From Promerops cafer (lineage: Eukaryota > Chordata > Aves > Passeriformes > Nectariniidae), in the NCBI GenBank assembly GCA_013398275.1, contig VZSE01005952.1, positions 186,001-250,000 of the forward strand: a DNA stretch of 64,000 nucleotides, written 5' to 3'. A model generated the notes under the pieces. The model was given only the letters and a program-made list of their open reading frames with translations. It was not told the DNA's origin and ran no database searches. Shown here one piece after another: positions 1 to 12,900 of this stretch (the stretch's first letter is position 1; every line of letters begins with the position of its first letter). Both the position numbers and the translations under genes were made by a program.

Positions 1-2170
1 ATCCTTAGCTGCTGTTACAATGAACATTGGACACCATATAATAACATCCATGAGTTTATATAATGAAAAAAGTGGATATTCAGACATGTCTTTCTCAACT
101 ACTTTTTGAATTGTGTTCATTGCAGAAATGTCCTGTGACAATCTCTGAGAACAGCAGTCCAGCTAACACAGTGCTTTCTCTGACTTGCTAAAAGAACAGT
201 ATTACAAACTAATTTTTGTATATGGCAGAAAACTGGATTTTGTTTGGGAAATTCAAGGCAATAATATTCACATTATACACATGTGCTTATTTTTTCTCTG
301 TATTTTATCTTTGTCAGAAAGATCTAATCAATTCAGGATGAAATTTCATTCCCATTTAATAAAAATGCAATGATTCAAAGTTTACACTTGAAAAGTGTCA
401 AAAATAGACACTAAAGTGGTCATTCAGTTGTGTAACTTTTAATCAGGGAACCAGTATCAGTTTAATACAGTCAAACCCAGTAAAATTGCTTTTCCTTCTA
501 TCAACTCTGAATTTGGATATATGATTTCAAAAGGACTTTTATTAAAAGTTAAGGAACCACTGGCACACGAGGCTGGAGGTACAGATTAGAAATATTACTG
601 GAGAGGAAAAATAGGCTGAAACAGTTGAGGCTTGTAGTGAATGAGATTACATTACATAGTGAATGAGATCCAGGTTACCTTCCTGTTGGTGACACTACAT
701 TACTTTCAGGCCCTGGACAGATCATTTAAGATTTCATGTTTTGGTCCTCAGGGTAGAAAACAAAGGGATCCTTTCTTTCTATCCTTATAGGTGGTGTTCC
801 CTTAGCTTTAATAACAATTTCTTACCTTATGCATGTTTGTGTGCTTGTGTACGCATGTGTGCGTACATGACACACATTTAAATTATCATCTACACACATA
901 TATGTAATGTCCCCTTGAAAAGCAAACTCTGCTGTGGATTGCAAGCACTAATGTAATATAAATCAGAATTTAACTATCTCAGTGCAGAAGCGAAGGTATG
1001 GAAACAGAATTTCCCAGTGTTTCTGAGTGCCTACATGGTTGTCCTGTGGTGAATCCAAATTATAGTGAAAAGGGAGGGAAATAAAAAGCCAGATAACACA
1101 TGGATAGCTTAACATTTCTGACTTTGAAAAGGGAACGTGAACAACCCTTTTTCACTGATGGTATTCTGAAACAAAGACATAAAACACATGAAGTGACATA
1201 ATTTACTTTGACACAACATCATTATTTGTTATGATAAATTAATAAGCAGCACCTTTGGGTGCTGCCAATTCATTCAGTTCCTGTCACAGCTGATTAGAAT
1301 TTCTGACTAAGATGTAATAAAATGGAAAGTGTGTTAATATATGATAGTTTCCTTTGTTTACTTAATGCAGAACAATTATTGCTTTTTCACTTCCCCAATC
1401 ACAATTTTCTCACAAACAGTGAGCATTTCTACATCTTGCTTACAGGGTTGATATGGAAAGAGTCATTACTCACATTTTATTATTGCCCAGAGCTCTTAGT
1501 TACTGTGAAATAGAGGAGTTGTGGTGATTTAAATATGTAACATATAGTCTAACTAATCACATTTGTTCAAAAGATCTATGATTAGCATTATTAAAACAAA
1601 ATCACAATGTCTGAGCATTCTATAAATTTAATCTTAGACTATTGTGCCCTCATTAATGATATTCCAATAGTGTGTACACTGTTGACAACTTCTCATCAGC
1701 TTGAATATTACAAATACGAGCAGCATCCTTGAATCATCTGTATTCCACTCCAACAGCACTGGCTTTTGCAAAATATGCTCAGGTCATCCAAAATAATTTC
1801 TCACTCTTTACACATTGCAAAAATAAAAACACTTCAAGTTAATTTTTTTAAACTGTCTTTGATTACCATCGTCCTGTGGCATGTTGCAGATTTCTTTTCC
1901 TGTTACTATTGTACATTAGTGCTTAGTATCCCTCCTTTTTTAAGGATACTTTTTTACTGCTACTACATCCTTGCTTCTGGAAATTGCAGGAATACTCTCC
2001 TGTAGTAGGCATATAAATACTTTAACCAGTAACTTTCCACAGGAAGCAACATTATCTTTGCTTTATTCTCTCAAATCTTCATCAAAGGTCCTGATGCTAT
2101 TCTGAGGTTATGTCATGTCATTCTAGCAATTTAAAGTGTATTCTTCTCCGTTATTTATGCTGAAGATCTT
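1..2170. other. AT-rich non-coding DNA, no gene recognised
   Basis: All six frames are broken by frequent stops and the longest open stretch is under 80 codons. I see only small structures. A 13-bp direct repeat (TAGTGAATGAGAT) occurs at 635-647 and 657-669. An 8-bp inverted repeat lies at 848-855 and 860-867 in a loosely TG/CA-rich stretch. No repeat family is recognisable. Confidence 0.7.
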
Positions 2171-2176
2171 CCCTGT

Positions 2177-2420
2177 ATGCTGAACTTTTCTGCTAGCAGG
2201 CTTCTCTATAATAAAGTTGGACAGTGTGAATGCTGTATTGGCTGGCAGGAATCCCCTAGTTCTACTGCTGGTGCTGATATTCCCACTGTGTCTTTTGATA
2301 AGTTAGTGAACTTTAATTTAGTAGGAGCTGTGGGTGCTAAACATACTGAAAATCCAACCTTTTTTGATGGGTTTAAATCACTTAATTTCGGGGAGCTAGG
2401 CCCCCCACACCATTTAGAAA
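2177..2420 (+). repeat. Possible ancient sauropsid interspersed repeat
   Basis: The stretch around 2,317-2,360 reads like a short motif (GGAGCTGTGGGTGCT followed by CTGAAAATC) that I know as very common in turtle, crocodile and bird DNA. I cannot name the family. The open frames here on both strands (106 codons plus, 74 codons minus) resemble no protein and are probably accidental. The limits are guesses; a repeat-library search would settle it. Confidence 0.35.
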
Positions 2421-2499
2421 TTTCAGGCAATTTGCAGTTACATTATCTAATTAATATGCTAATACAAGAAAATTTGCTAAGCATTACTACCCTATAGAA

Positions 2500-5400
2500 C
2501 CACTTACACAAAAACTTTAACTCAGACTTTCTGTGGTATCTTTGAAACCACAACAACAAAAAGTTTGTGAACAGGCAAGCATCTGCCTTCTCTACACTTT
2601 GGAGTCTGATTATGGGTAAACCACAATAAAAACCTAGAGAAACCTTTTCCATCAATACTTACTGGAACCATATTGTCTAGCTAAACACTTTTAGGGCTTT
2701 TATTTGCATAAGAATGTCTCATTGTCCTTAACAGATTTCATCTGCAGATTGCCTTTGGGACTTCCTATTCTTCTCTGAAGCCAAAAAGGAAAGTAAATGG
2801 GTTTGGCTAAGGTCAGACAGAAATTTGGGCTGAGCTGCAAACTGAAATCTTTAAATGACACGGCTTTTGCCTCCTACCAGTTTTTCTTCCACCATTCTGT
2901 CCTGTAAGACAGATTTTTTTTCTGAAATTGTTATTCCCTTGATTTCTTGTGTCACAGAAATAAACAGGGCATGGGAAAACTCAGCAAATCATGCAGCACA
3001 CGTGGGGAACAGCAGTTTTCAGAAGCTGTGATTCAAAGGCTCCTAGAGAGAGCCTGCTGCAGCTCCTCCCAGCACAGCTCTGTGCCAACTGCAGCCATTG
3101 AGGATGCCTGCATTCATTGCCCAAGCTCATGTAGCCCAGAGGCCAAATCAAGGGAATTAAGCTTCTTAAGCAACTCTTCTTTCCTGTAGCTGCTGCCCAG
3201 ACAGTTTTCTACATATGATGAAGAGGTAGCCAGCAGTTCTCTTGGGAGAAGATCTCCTGTGTGTCACAAGCTTAGGCCAGCCCCAGAGCCTCATGGTCAC
3301 CCCCTGTGACCCCCTGTGAAAAAGGCAGCACACCCTTTGATGTGCTACAAACACCACTGTTGGTGGTGTCCGCCTCAGATGGGATGGAGAATTGAACAGA
3401 TGCTCTCTTTATGTATCTTCAGTAGAAAGTCATTGCATGGCACTGGTGCTTGGACCATTTCTCTTTCATTGAAATAAGAAATGATGAAGTGTGGGGAGTG
3501 ATGGACGGAAAGGGCCTGGTCCCAACCCCAACGAGCTCAAGGGAATGACTCCTTCAGATAAATGGACACTGCATTAGGGGTTAAGTGCCACATAGCTGTA
3601 CAGACTGCTGACAAAATCACTGTAATTTCACAAAATAGCTTGTTCTTAAGAGACACCCTGAAGTCTTCATGTGTTTAGAAAAAAGAGAAAGAAAGAAAGA
3701 AATTTTCCTCCTAAGTCTGTCTAATCTTCTTAACTGTATCAAAAGGCATGGGAAGATTTAGGAAAATGAAGCTCAGAGGAGAAGAAAGAGCCAGCCAAAG
3801 GATTTTTGAAAGGATTAAATATTAGTAGGGGATGATATGAAGGAATACAATAGAGCCATGAGGTTTGAAGATTTACCTGTTCTCTGCCATTAGGTGCAAT
3901 GATTATTTCCTCATCTGCCATTGGGAAGAGATGCTTTGAGGGTGGAAAAGGCATTTTTGTAATCCTAACCATCACTCTTACTGTTATTATTAAACCCTTA
4001 CATAAGGGAAATCCAATAGGTTCTTTGAAAAGCAAAGACCGTATTAAAGAGGGATTTCACTTGCAAATATACAGCCTGTAAACATGAGAGACAAAAGGTA
4101 ATACAAAAAAAAATACAAACCAACACTGAAAAAACCTCATGCAGTTATTTTAATGATTGCTGTCCCGGATTTAAATTACAATTAGCTTTCAGAGGTTTTG
4201 TTCAAATGAGATGTACTTGGGGTTCTTCTGTTTCAGGGATACAAACTTAAAAAGCATCCGTGCAGTGATTATGCAAAGCATAGCAAAGCCTACTCTGATA
4301 AGGCTTAATGTTGTCTAATATGAACAACAAATGATGGACAAAAGAGCATCCAAGCACCAGCACAAAACCCAGGAAGTCTAACTCTGCCATTTTGGATGCT
4401 AGAACATTTCCATTTGAGTTTAACACTTATGTATTGCTTGTTCTTTTAAAGAATGCCTTATGAGCAATAATGTAAAAGATAACTGCAGTTACATGCACCT
4501 TGAAGAGAATAAAGCAGGTTTATACAGGTATCCATCATTTTATGACAGGTTCTAACTTCAGTTTCTATGCATCATGCCTTCTTCACACACAGCTCTGAAT
4601 TTCATGGATTCTTGCTCCTTGTAGCATTATGGGCTAGATGCTCAAGGTGCATTGGGTGACATTTGGCCTAAAGCACTACATCCTGGAAACCTTGCTCCTA
4701 CTATTCTGTCAGTACTTCCTATCCTTTTGGATAAACTGATCTGGCTGTGAGACACTGAAATTTTATGGATTAAAAAAGAACAAAAATCTTCCTGCTCTCC
4801 TATTCTTTTCCTCATACCATCTTCTATCCCTTACTCCTGACATTCTTCCCACCCTTTAACACATTGTTAACAATACCTACAGACAGGAGATGGGCCAAGT
4901 CTGTTAGGTCTATCAAACAATCCCTCTCCTATCATTCAGGTAGTTCAGTGTTACCTGTGAGGAAGTATAAAGGGAAGAAATACAGGAAATATGTTCCCAC
5001 AACTTATTAGCACAAATAACAGAAAAAGAAAGAGCTGAAAAGCTTCTGACCAAGCACATAAAATGCTGGTGTCGTGCTGAGGGAAGAGAAGGGGAACAAA
5101 GGCCAAGCAGCTAAATCTGATACTAATAGGTCAAGATTTGTCAAGTGTGAATGGTATTGGGTAAATAGAGACAGAGTCTACACCTGAATTCCATACCAAG
5201 AGGAGTTGGGTTTTCAATCTTTGCCTTGACAAACAAAAATATTGGCACAAACATACTACGGTATATTTGCTACAGTAAAATTTTAATTTATTATGAATCA
5301 TTAACATTCAACTATCATTTGCAGATATACGTGTAGCTTAAATATCACTGATATTTGAAATAGTTTTACCAATGTTTGCACTACAAAGCATGCATCCAAA

Positions 5401-7580
5401 AATAACTGTAGGCAATATCTGCTAGTGTTCAAAGGGTTTCAAAGGAAATCTCCACCTGGTTATAAGTAGTATTTTATTGGGAACAATTGGAAAGCCAATA
5501 ATTGTGCATATTTTGGATCAATCGTTGTTCTCTGCAGTAGTGCTGAGGAACTGTCAGTTCCATTGCTGGAAATGAAGCTTATAATGTAACCTCAATCAAA
5601 AGATATAATAATAACATTGATTTCAAATCCAGCTGTTAGTTTTCCAATAAACTCCAGACATAACAGTTGCTATTTTTTCTCCATGAATCATATTTTGACT
5701 GTGATCTCTTTGTGAGGCTGCATCCTAGTGGCTTATTAGTAAAGGGAACTCAACTTAAAGATTTTCTCCTGGTTTTCGCTTAGTCAAATTTTGTATTTCC
5801 TTGACTTTAATAGCAGAATCTACCCTTTTGTTTATTTAACCTTAGCCAGAGAGGAAAAAATGCTTTTACAGTCCAGACAAGAAATCTGAATAAATTGCTA
5901 TAGTGAGTATAAAGTCCATAGGGTAATGTGTAAATGTAGATTCTGCTTTTTCTTATAAAATACAGCCATGAAGTACTTACATGTAAAAGCTGCACTAAAT
6001 TTTAACAATACAGTACAGTTGCAAATCTATGTTTTAAAGTGCTGGGATGTTTTCTGCTACCAAATAAATTTTTATCTGTGAAATAGAAATATGGCCTCAG
6101 AAGCCTATAAATATGGGCTTTCCTTGCCTTGAAAGGTTGTGAGATTTATCTAAATATGAATTGTAGGTAACAGCAATGACACACTGTAACTTACCATGAT
6201 TAGGTGAATATAGTAACATCTAGAAAACTGTTTCCTTGTATTACAGGAGTCCCTCCTTTGTGGGAGGATAAAAAGAAAAATGTAATGTGTAACACACCAG
6301 GAAAATAAAACAACATTCCACTCTATGTTTTTTTCATCACTTCAAAGTAAATGAATCCCCATTTTATATTTCAGTGTGATACATAGCAAACATTTGTGGG
6401 AAGGGGTATATGTAGCAAATGTTATTTAAACTAAGAAATCATGCAAATTCACAAGGACTTCATATTTTTTACTTATTTTACTCTTCTATCACTGTTAAAA
6501 ATGGTCTGTGCCTTCAGTAGCATTTCTCATCCAGCAACCTCGATATGTATGTTGTGAAGATGAATGGGTGAGGTGTTTAGAGTTAATGATCTGTATCATA
6601 TTGCATCCATTTAGCTAAAAATATATAATCCTGCACAGTTTGGCTTATATTGACTCTTATTCAAGAACTGCATCTTTGAAAGGCCATCATGCTCTCCTGA
6701 CAGGTTAGAAGATGAGAATAAATAAGACAATATACTCAGCTTTCTGTTTTAAAGATAAAGTCTACAGGCTATTTGATAGTTTTACTTCTTATATTTTACA
6801 GTGATATTAGAGTTATTTATTACCAAATTACAGTCACATTGCATTTTATCACTTAAACTTTTTGTGCTTTGGAAACATTTTCAGTTCCTTTTATTTCTGC
6901 TAGCATAAACATATTCTATATCTGAGTGTGCATGAGTATATATTCTGAATAAATACATCTGATTTCAATGATTTTTATGCATCCCTATCAACTGCATCCT
7001 TTTATGTCTACAGAATGAGATTCACCTCAAAGTAACAGTTACCACAAAGAAATTATGCATTTTTAAATAAAATAATTGGAAAGTCAGGGGTAGCTTGTGC
7101 TTTTTATTTCCTCAGCTGTGTTGGGTCAACAGGGCTGGACTGGATACGCCACATTCAGAGAGGACATTTTCATCAAGTATCAAAAAAGTCTGTAAAATGA
7201 ACAGTGATATTCATTTTCTGACCTTTGTACTTTTTGCTTCATCTTTATCATCTCTAAAATAATCCGTAACCTCCAGTATACTACTCACAATGAGGGCAGA
7301 TAGACTTTCACAAGGTAACCATTGTCATTTTACCTTAAATATGTGCTGTCTCCACAGTCTATGGTCCAATATTTATATTTATCACATAATAAGTTCCAGG
7401 TGTTGAACACATGAACATGAACATGCATCTAGGCAGTGTAGAACAAACTGTCTGCATTTTAGGGTCCCAAATATGCATTTATGGATCATCTGTGCTCTCA
7501 GCAGAACCCACACCACCGATACCTAAGTGTGATGCCAGGCAGGAATTATAGTAATTTTTTGAGATAGACCAATATCTCAA
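2500..7580. other. AT-rich non-coding DNA with one GC-richer patch
   Basis: No coding gene is recognisable. A GC-richer patch at about 2,980-3,370 contains the tandem CCCCTGTGA CCCCTGTGA and a 7-bp hairpin (ACACCAC at 3,351-3,357, GTGGTGT at 3,363-3,369). A very short GAAA run lies near 3,685-3,700. The rest is unremarkable AT-rich sequence. Confidence 0.65.
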
Positions 7581-7588
7581 AATATCCT

Positions 7589-7625
7589 TTTACCATAGGA
7601 GAACCATAAGTTCTCCTATGGTAAA
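7589..7625. repeat. Perfect 16-bp inverted repeat with 5-nt loop
   Basis: The left arm 7,589-7,604 (TTTACCATAGGAGAAC) is the exact reverse complement of the right arm 7,610-7,625, separated by CATAA. A T-G wobble could add one more pair. Transcribed on either strand it would give a strong short hairpin. It does not look like the end of a recognised transposon and lies about 75-100 bp upstream of the CR1 relic. Function is unknown. Confidence 0.9.
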
Positions 7626-7699
7626 GAGAAAAATCCTCAAATGAATATCTAACTGATAATGAAAATCACTTTTCACAGTGGTTGGAGTGGGATAGCTGT

Positions 7700-8620
7700 G
7701 GAGATCTACAAGTATCTGCAAGAGAACTGGTGTGCCTCAACTTATTTATTAATGATCCAGAGAGAGCCTCTGCAGTGACAGGATGAAATTTGCTGATGTG
7801 ATCAAATTATTCAAGGTACTAAAGACAATATCTACAAAAGGCTCTTATGATACAGAGTGACTGAAAGATAAGAGTGGCGGATAAAATTCAACATCAATAA
7901 ATTCAAAGTAATGTATCTAGAAGAAAACCAATTTTTACCACATGGATACACTAATGGAATCTAAATTAGCCAGTACTCAGGAAAGAAATCTTACTGGTTT
8001 TGTGAGTAGACAATAAATGGCTTATCTTAATAAAAGGGATGATGATGAAGATGATTATGAATTGTTAAAACAGAATCAAAGAGCTAGTCAGAAATTACCA
8101 CTTGTGTCACTGCATCATCCCTCGGTTTGCCTGTACCTTGAATATTGCATGCTTGTTTTCTTCACCTTAGAAAAATACAGTAGAATTAAGAAGACTCAAT
8201 GAAGATTTACAATTACAATTAGATCTAATAGATCATCTTCTGTGAAGGAAGAGATTAAATAAGATAGGATATTTTAATTTGGAAAATAAATGTCCCAAGT
8301 AAAATATGATAGAAAACTATTAAAAAAATTTTTAGGACAGAACAATGATAGATAACTATTTTTCATTACTTTTACAACAAAATAATAGGAAACATAAAAT
8401 GATATAGTTAAGAAACAAATATAAAACTACTCAAAGTACTTATCACACAGAATGCACAAGCAAATTGTTCCCTGCTGCACAATATTCTTGAGTAACAAAG
8501 AAGTTATTTGTTTGGTTTGGTGGGGGTTTTTTAATAGCACTATTTGAAGAAAAAATCACCAAATGCTACTGAACACCAGACTCTATCTTAGCAACTCCAT
8601 TAGCCAGAGATTGCTGGAGA
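7700..8620 (+). mobile_element. Degenerate CR1-family LINE, 3' part of ORF2 and beyond
   Basis: The plus strand follows the 3' half of an old CR1 reverse-transcriptase reading frame. Recognisable blocks in order are: TTTATTAATGATCC near 7,745; AAATTTGCTGATG and the following AAATTATTCAAGGTACTAAAGACAA at about 7,788-7,830; GATAAAATTCAACATCAATAAATTCAAAGTAATG at about 7,880-7,913; TCTAAATTAGCC near 7,960; CCTTGAATATTGCATG near 8,137; then CACAGAATGCACAAGC near 8,448 and CCATTAGCCAGAG near 8,597. It is riddled with stops and indels, so it is a dead fragment. The 61-codon frame at 8,017-8,202 is part of this relic. Its divergence suggests an old lineage. CR1 elements encode a reverse transcriptase and endonuclease and are the main LINEs of birds. 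Both ends are approximate. Confidence 0.75.
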
Positions 8621-8629
8621 AATAAGTCT

Positions 8630-9060
8630 ATCAGAGACAGTTTGACTGAACTCTTCATCTGTCCTTACAGCCTTTGCTTCAGCTTTTAATGAAGCAGGTT
8701 GCATGTTGTGCTCTTTCCATGCACTGCCTTACTGACAACTTCTCAGCAAGATAAACATTTGCTTTCCAAAGTATGAGCATACCTTCCAGTACATTAAGAG
8801 AAACTACTGTTTAATACCAGAGATTACATCAGTTCTAGAGATTTTTAAATGATCTCAGCTGAAGAAGCCTGACAAGGCAATTGCTGTAGGTGTCACTATA
8901 AACAGTGTCAGTGCCTGACACCAGCCCTAAATAAATCACTGAAATTACTTCCATTTCTGTTCTTCAATAGGCTCAAGTCTTAACACACTAGAACCAGCCA
9001 AGCAGACCCTGATTCCAAAAACAGGGAGCATTTAAAGGTGCATCTCGAGTCATGAGGTGC
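8630..9060. other. Non-coding DNA between CR1 relic and exon-like array
   Basis: No repeat or coding signal is seen. I looked on the minus strand near 8,690-8,750 for a further copy of the exon-like segment found at 9.1 and 9.5 kb and did not find one. Confidence 0.5.
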
Positions 9061-9162
9061 TAAGTGACACGGATGCACAGAGTTGAACTTCCAGGCCACT
9101 TTGTGGAACACCAGTTTCAGAGAAGGAACTGTGTGAACACTCATCTCTAATTGCCCCAGATT
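9006..9162 (-). other. Exon-like segment, copy with weak borders
   Basis: Read on the minus strand, this segment contains VFHKVAW, matching VFHNVTW of the segment at 9,397-9,559 and keeping the same spacing to a later proline. At DNA level, 18 of 21 bases agree around GTGTTCCACAA. There is no good acceptor at the matching position, and the donor would be a weak GTCTGC after TCAGG. It may be a degenerate exon copy or simply a duplicated non-coding segment. No protein family is recognised. Confidence 0.2.
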
Positions 9163-9396
9163 AGGCACAGACCATGTCACTGTCCACTATCTGACACACA
9201 GGGTCAAAGAGCTGCAGCTTTTCAAGCTTTGATGAACCACACTCCCTGCTTCTGGAAGGGCCTGGCTCTGAGCTCCATGCTGCTGATACAGAAACGACAT
9301 GTGTGAGAGACTGAGACAGGAGGCTTGAGTGTGTGAAAGGTGTGCTTCTGTATTTCACAGACAGCTGCAGTTTGCTCATGCAGAGGAAGGCCATAC

Positions 9397-9559
9397 CTGA
9401 GGAGTTAGAAGACAGTGGAAAAGATATAGTCCTCATTTGCAAAGGTACAGAGTAACATGGAAAGTCAGGGGACAGTGCAACTCCTGGCCAGGTGACATTG
9501 TGGAACACTGCTTTAGTCCAGCCAGCCCAGTTTTCTGTAATCCCGGAAAACACAGGTGC
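9397..9559 (-). other. Candidate exon (163 nt) on the minus strand
   Basis: On the minus strand a pyrimidine-rich tract ending CTGCTGTAG precedes GCACC at 9,559, and the segment ends CTCAG before GTATGG at 9,396. Both splice signals are good. The frame is open for 54 codons plus one base, starting in phase 0 directly after an in-frame TAG that would lie in the intron. The peptide includes NWAGWTK, VFHNVTW and SPDFPCYS, with possible N-glycosylation sites (NVT, NSS). It matches no family I know. A similar segment lies about 400 bp downstream on the same strand and a weaker one 350 bp upstream. It could be a real small exon, a dead exon, or chance. Confidence 0.25.
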
Positions 9560-9744
9560 CTACAGCAGAAAAAAAAAGGAAGAATGTTCGTATCAAACAG
9601 CAAATTTCAGCATAAACTTTCTTAACACTTGTCCATGACTTCTTGCTCACTTCTCCATGGGAAATCTCTTCAGAAAACAATCATACACTTCGTCTCCTTC
9701 TTGCCCAGCAAAATCAAAATTCACTCAAATAACCCTAACACCAC

Positions 9745-9906
9745 TGCAGATGATGTGACCTGTTGGATTTTTACATGAACTGCTGAGAACTCCAAAGGGT
9801 CTGGAAATGGTGACAAAGGGGTCACAGAACATTTCCAATGTGTATTTTGACAGAAGACAGCCTGAGCAGGATACATCAATTTATGAAAACAGGGAAAACC
9901 TTTGGA
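9745..9906 (-). other. Third, weaker exon-like segment
   Basis: A minus-strand acceptor (TTTATTTCAG) precedes TCC at 9,906 and the frame stays open in phase 0. Counted from that acceptor, phenylalanine 4 and tryptophan 24 fall at the same positions as in the 9,397-9,559 segment, AVF is shifted by one residue, and codon 54 falls next to a possible donor (GTGGTG). Base-level similarity is low, so the relationship is suggestive only. No known domain is recognised. Confidence 0.15.
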
Positions 9907-9959
9907 CTGAAATAAAGTTGCTTTCCCAGTGAGTGGGTCCACTCTGCTGGCAATATGCC

Positions 9960-12900
9960 TGGAGGAGACTATAGGATTCAGCCTACTGTTGACAGTCAGT
10001 CTCATTATGAGGCTTTGCTCCCAGATTGCTAGTTAAAAGAATGTATACTGCTTCCTTAAACCCCATATATAAATGGTGGAATAGAATCATGCCTGGGGCT
10101 GCGAGTCACATTTGCCTCTATTTTCTTCTGCTCAACAAACAAATGCAAATTCTCACTAAATTAAGAAATGAGCCTTGATGAGGTAAATTATTATACGTTC
10201 TGCTATGCAACATCCCCATGGAAAACTCATCCTGTGTCTTTCTTGCTGCTTGGCAATATTTCTTTTTCTCTTCTTCAACTGCACGAGTGTGCAAAACGTC
10301 TGTTACGGCCCTCAACCGATTTTCCCTTTCCTTCTATTTTCTCATCTCCCACTTCTTTCTTGAGTACTGTATCTCTTTCACTGTATCAGAGACAGAAAAT
10401 TGAAGCAAAATTGGTGAAGAACTTGTTTTATCAGAAATGTCATTGGCTACAGATGTTTGGTACAAAGCAGCACTATTTACTTTTCTGAGTATCATGAGGT
10501 TCACATGAGGTGGTAAAGCTGAGCTATGTTGGGAAGAAAACACCTGGGTCCATAAAAGTGATGGAAGGAGAAAGAGGAGGGAACATAAAGCAACAGTGAA
10601 AGAGTAAACTGCCAACAATACTAATTTTTTCCTTGCTAAGTGCTTGCTTACCAAAAACACCAGGGATTTTTTAAAAGTGGTGATTTTGTGGAATTTTAAC
10701 TGAAAAACAGTAGCAAATTTCATCGTGCATAGGCTCCTCCTCATTCCTCATTCCTTTCTGCATTCATGTGGTATACTTCAGGAAGGAATTATCCATTTGA
10801 TTTTCCACTCATTCATGCTTCTGTCCAACAACTCATGCAGGTACTACATACCTATTTACAGGTTTACACAGCTGGCAAGTCCTTTTTGCATTAACTTACA
10901 GATTTACAAATTTTACATGTTCTCCTGGACAAAGTGACACCAAAGGAGAAGTACTTCTGCTGTGAACACTCTCCAAACAGGAGCAGTTAAGTGACACCCA
11001 AACCAGCTGCCCTGAGAAACACAGAAATCCCCCTCGGATGGGGCAAATGGAAAGGCTGGAGTCTCTTGGCTTTTATCAGCTCTTTACATCCTTTTTCTCC
11101 AGTGACAGTTTGATCTCAGATCTCACTGTGTTTAGTGATGAACTGCATCATGTCAGACCTTCCTCATGCTCTAGGCCTTCCTTGCACAAGAGCTGCTGCA
11201 CCTGGGCAATACATTCCTGCTGTAATGTGGCACTGTGATGCTTCTTCAAGCAGAGTAAATCTGTTTGGGTTTATGATAAAAAATAATGTGCAGCATGCTC
11301 AACTATGTTCACACTATTTTTAAGTGTATTTCATGAAACTTTATGATTTGATACTTTAATGGTTAGACTGGAGGGTTTGATGAAAGGCCCTGTGAGTGAC
11401 TGGAGGCCTGTGAAGATGAGCAAAGGTAGAAGCTTACAATGCCAGGAGCTGGGACTGGGACTCTGTTTGGTAGTAATTCCCCTGGAGCAGTGGTTTGATA
11501 TTAGTTTAGAACTTCTATCTGTTCACATTTAAATTAATCTAGAAAAAGCTGACAAGCAGCAAAGAGAAAAAGGCAAAATGAGGAAAATCTGAGCTAACGC
11601 ACAGAGAGCCATTAGCATTCCATACTGAAAACTTTATCATGCACAGATCCCTTAATATTACTTCCATATGTTATAGAAAAGGGAGAAATGAAAGAAATTT
11701 AATTTGACCACAGCAGAGATTTTTAGAAGCATAAATATCAAATTGTACTTATAATTTTGATATGAATGAAATATTTATGTCAGTATATCTGCTTTACCTC
11801 TATGTTTTCTGAATAAATATTATGGCAAGGAACATATCAACATTGCAAGTTCTAGTCTAGTCTGTCACTACAACTGCTGGCTAATTTTATTTGAATGCTA
11901 CTCTGTCATCAGAGTATGGTTCAATTACAGTTATATACATAAACATAGCTGTTGCTCAGCATTTAGAATACTCTTGCCTTATGTTCACTGATTTTTTTTT
12001 TTTTTTCTGTCAAATATTTCTCTATGTCCTTTCAGCTCCCCTGGTGAATTATTATAGTCAACATCACCATCAGGTCTTTCTGCTGCTTTTAGTTCTAATT
12101 TTATTTTCAACTTTAACCTTTTGTTGCTTTTTGCTCATCTGCACAGACTGAAGAGAAGAGGATTCTTCCTGTAAATCCCTCTGGAATTAACCTTTCTGCC
12201 CTCCCCAGACTATTAACTAATATATTCACCTCTTCTCCTCAAACTGGAATCATTGCTGTCTCATTGTCTGTGGTCATCACATCTGAAACCTCATCCTTAA
12301 AGTCTGCTGAAGACACTAAAGATCACAATCTTCCTTGCTTCCTGTACCAGATGACACAGTAAATACCCCCAGTCTTTGTTTTCCACTGCATGAAGAAAGG
12401 ATTTCTGCTCCCTGTCACAAGGCCTCTCAAGGCTGATCTTGCACTGATTCCAGAGCAACTCTCAATGCAGTGACACTAAACATGCATTGGCTGGGATTTT
12501 CTACTGCTCTGAGGAATATCTCCAAAACCCTTTCCTACCTCACGATTTTAGATTTACAAAATCCACTTTATCCTCTTTCATGTTGTTCTCATCTCTTCCA
12601 TATTGCAAACAGGAATCTGATTCACCAAGAAGGGAAGTATGGCAGGTGCTGCTGGATGGCCAAAGACTGAACACATTCCTTTTCCAACACTGATCTGTCT
12701 TTCTAATCCTGTCATCTGCCTCACCCCCTTTCAGCTTGCAAATCCATGCAGGGTCTATGATTCGTAATACATTTATATATCTCATGGCACTGCCTGGTAT
12801 GTGCCATGTTTGGCTTCCATTAACAATTTAAATTACCTGTATTTTTTGCAGAGTTTTGGTTTACTTTTCCATAGCCTAAGCAGATGAGACCTTTGCATGT

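Noticed and set aside
8017..8202. Acidic 61-codon open frame (GATGATGAT run)
   Set aside because: It lies within the CR1 relic and is a decayed fragment of it.
10334..10744. Minus-strand frame of 136 codons with a leucine-rich stretch
   Set aside because: No recognised domain, and the base composition is like the flanks.
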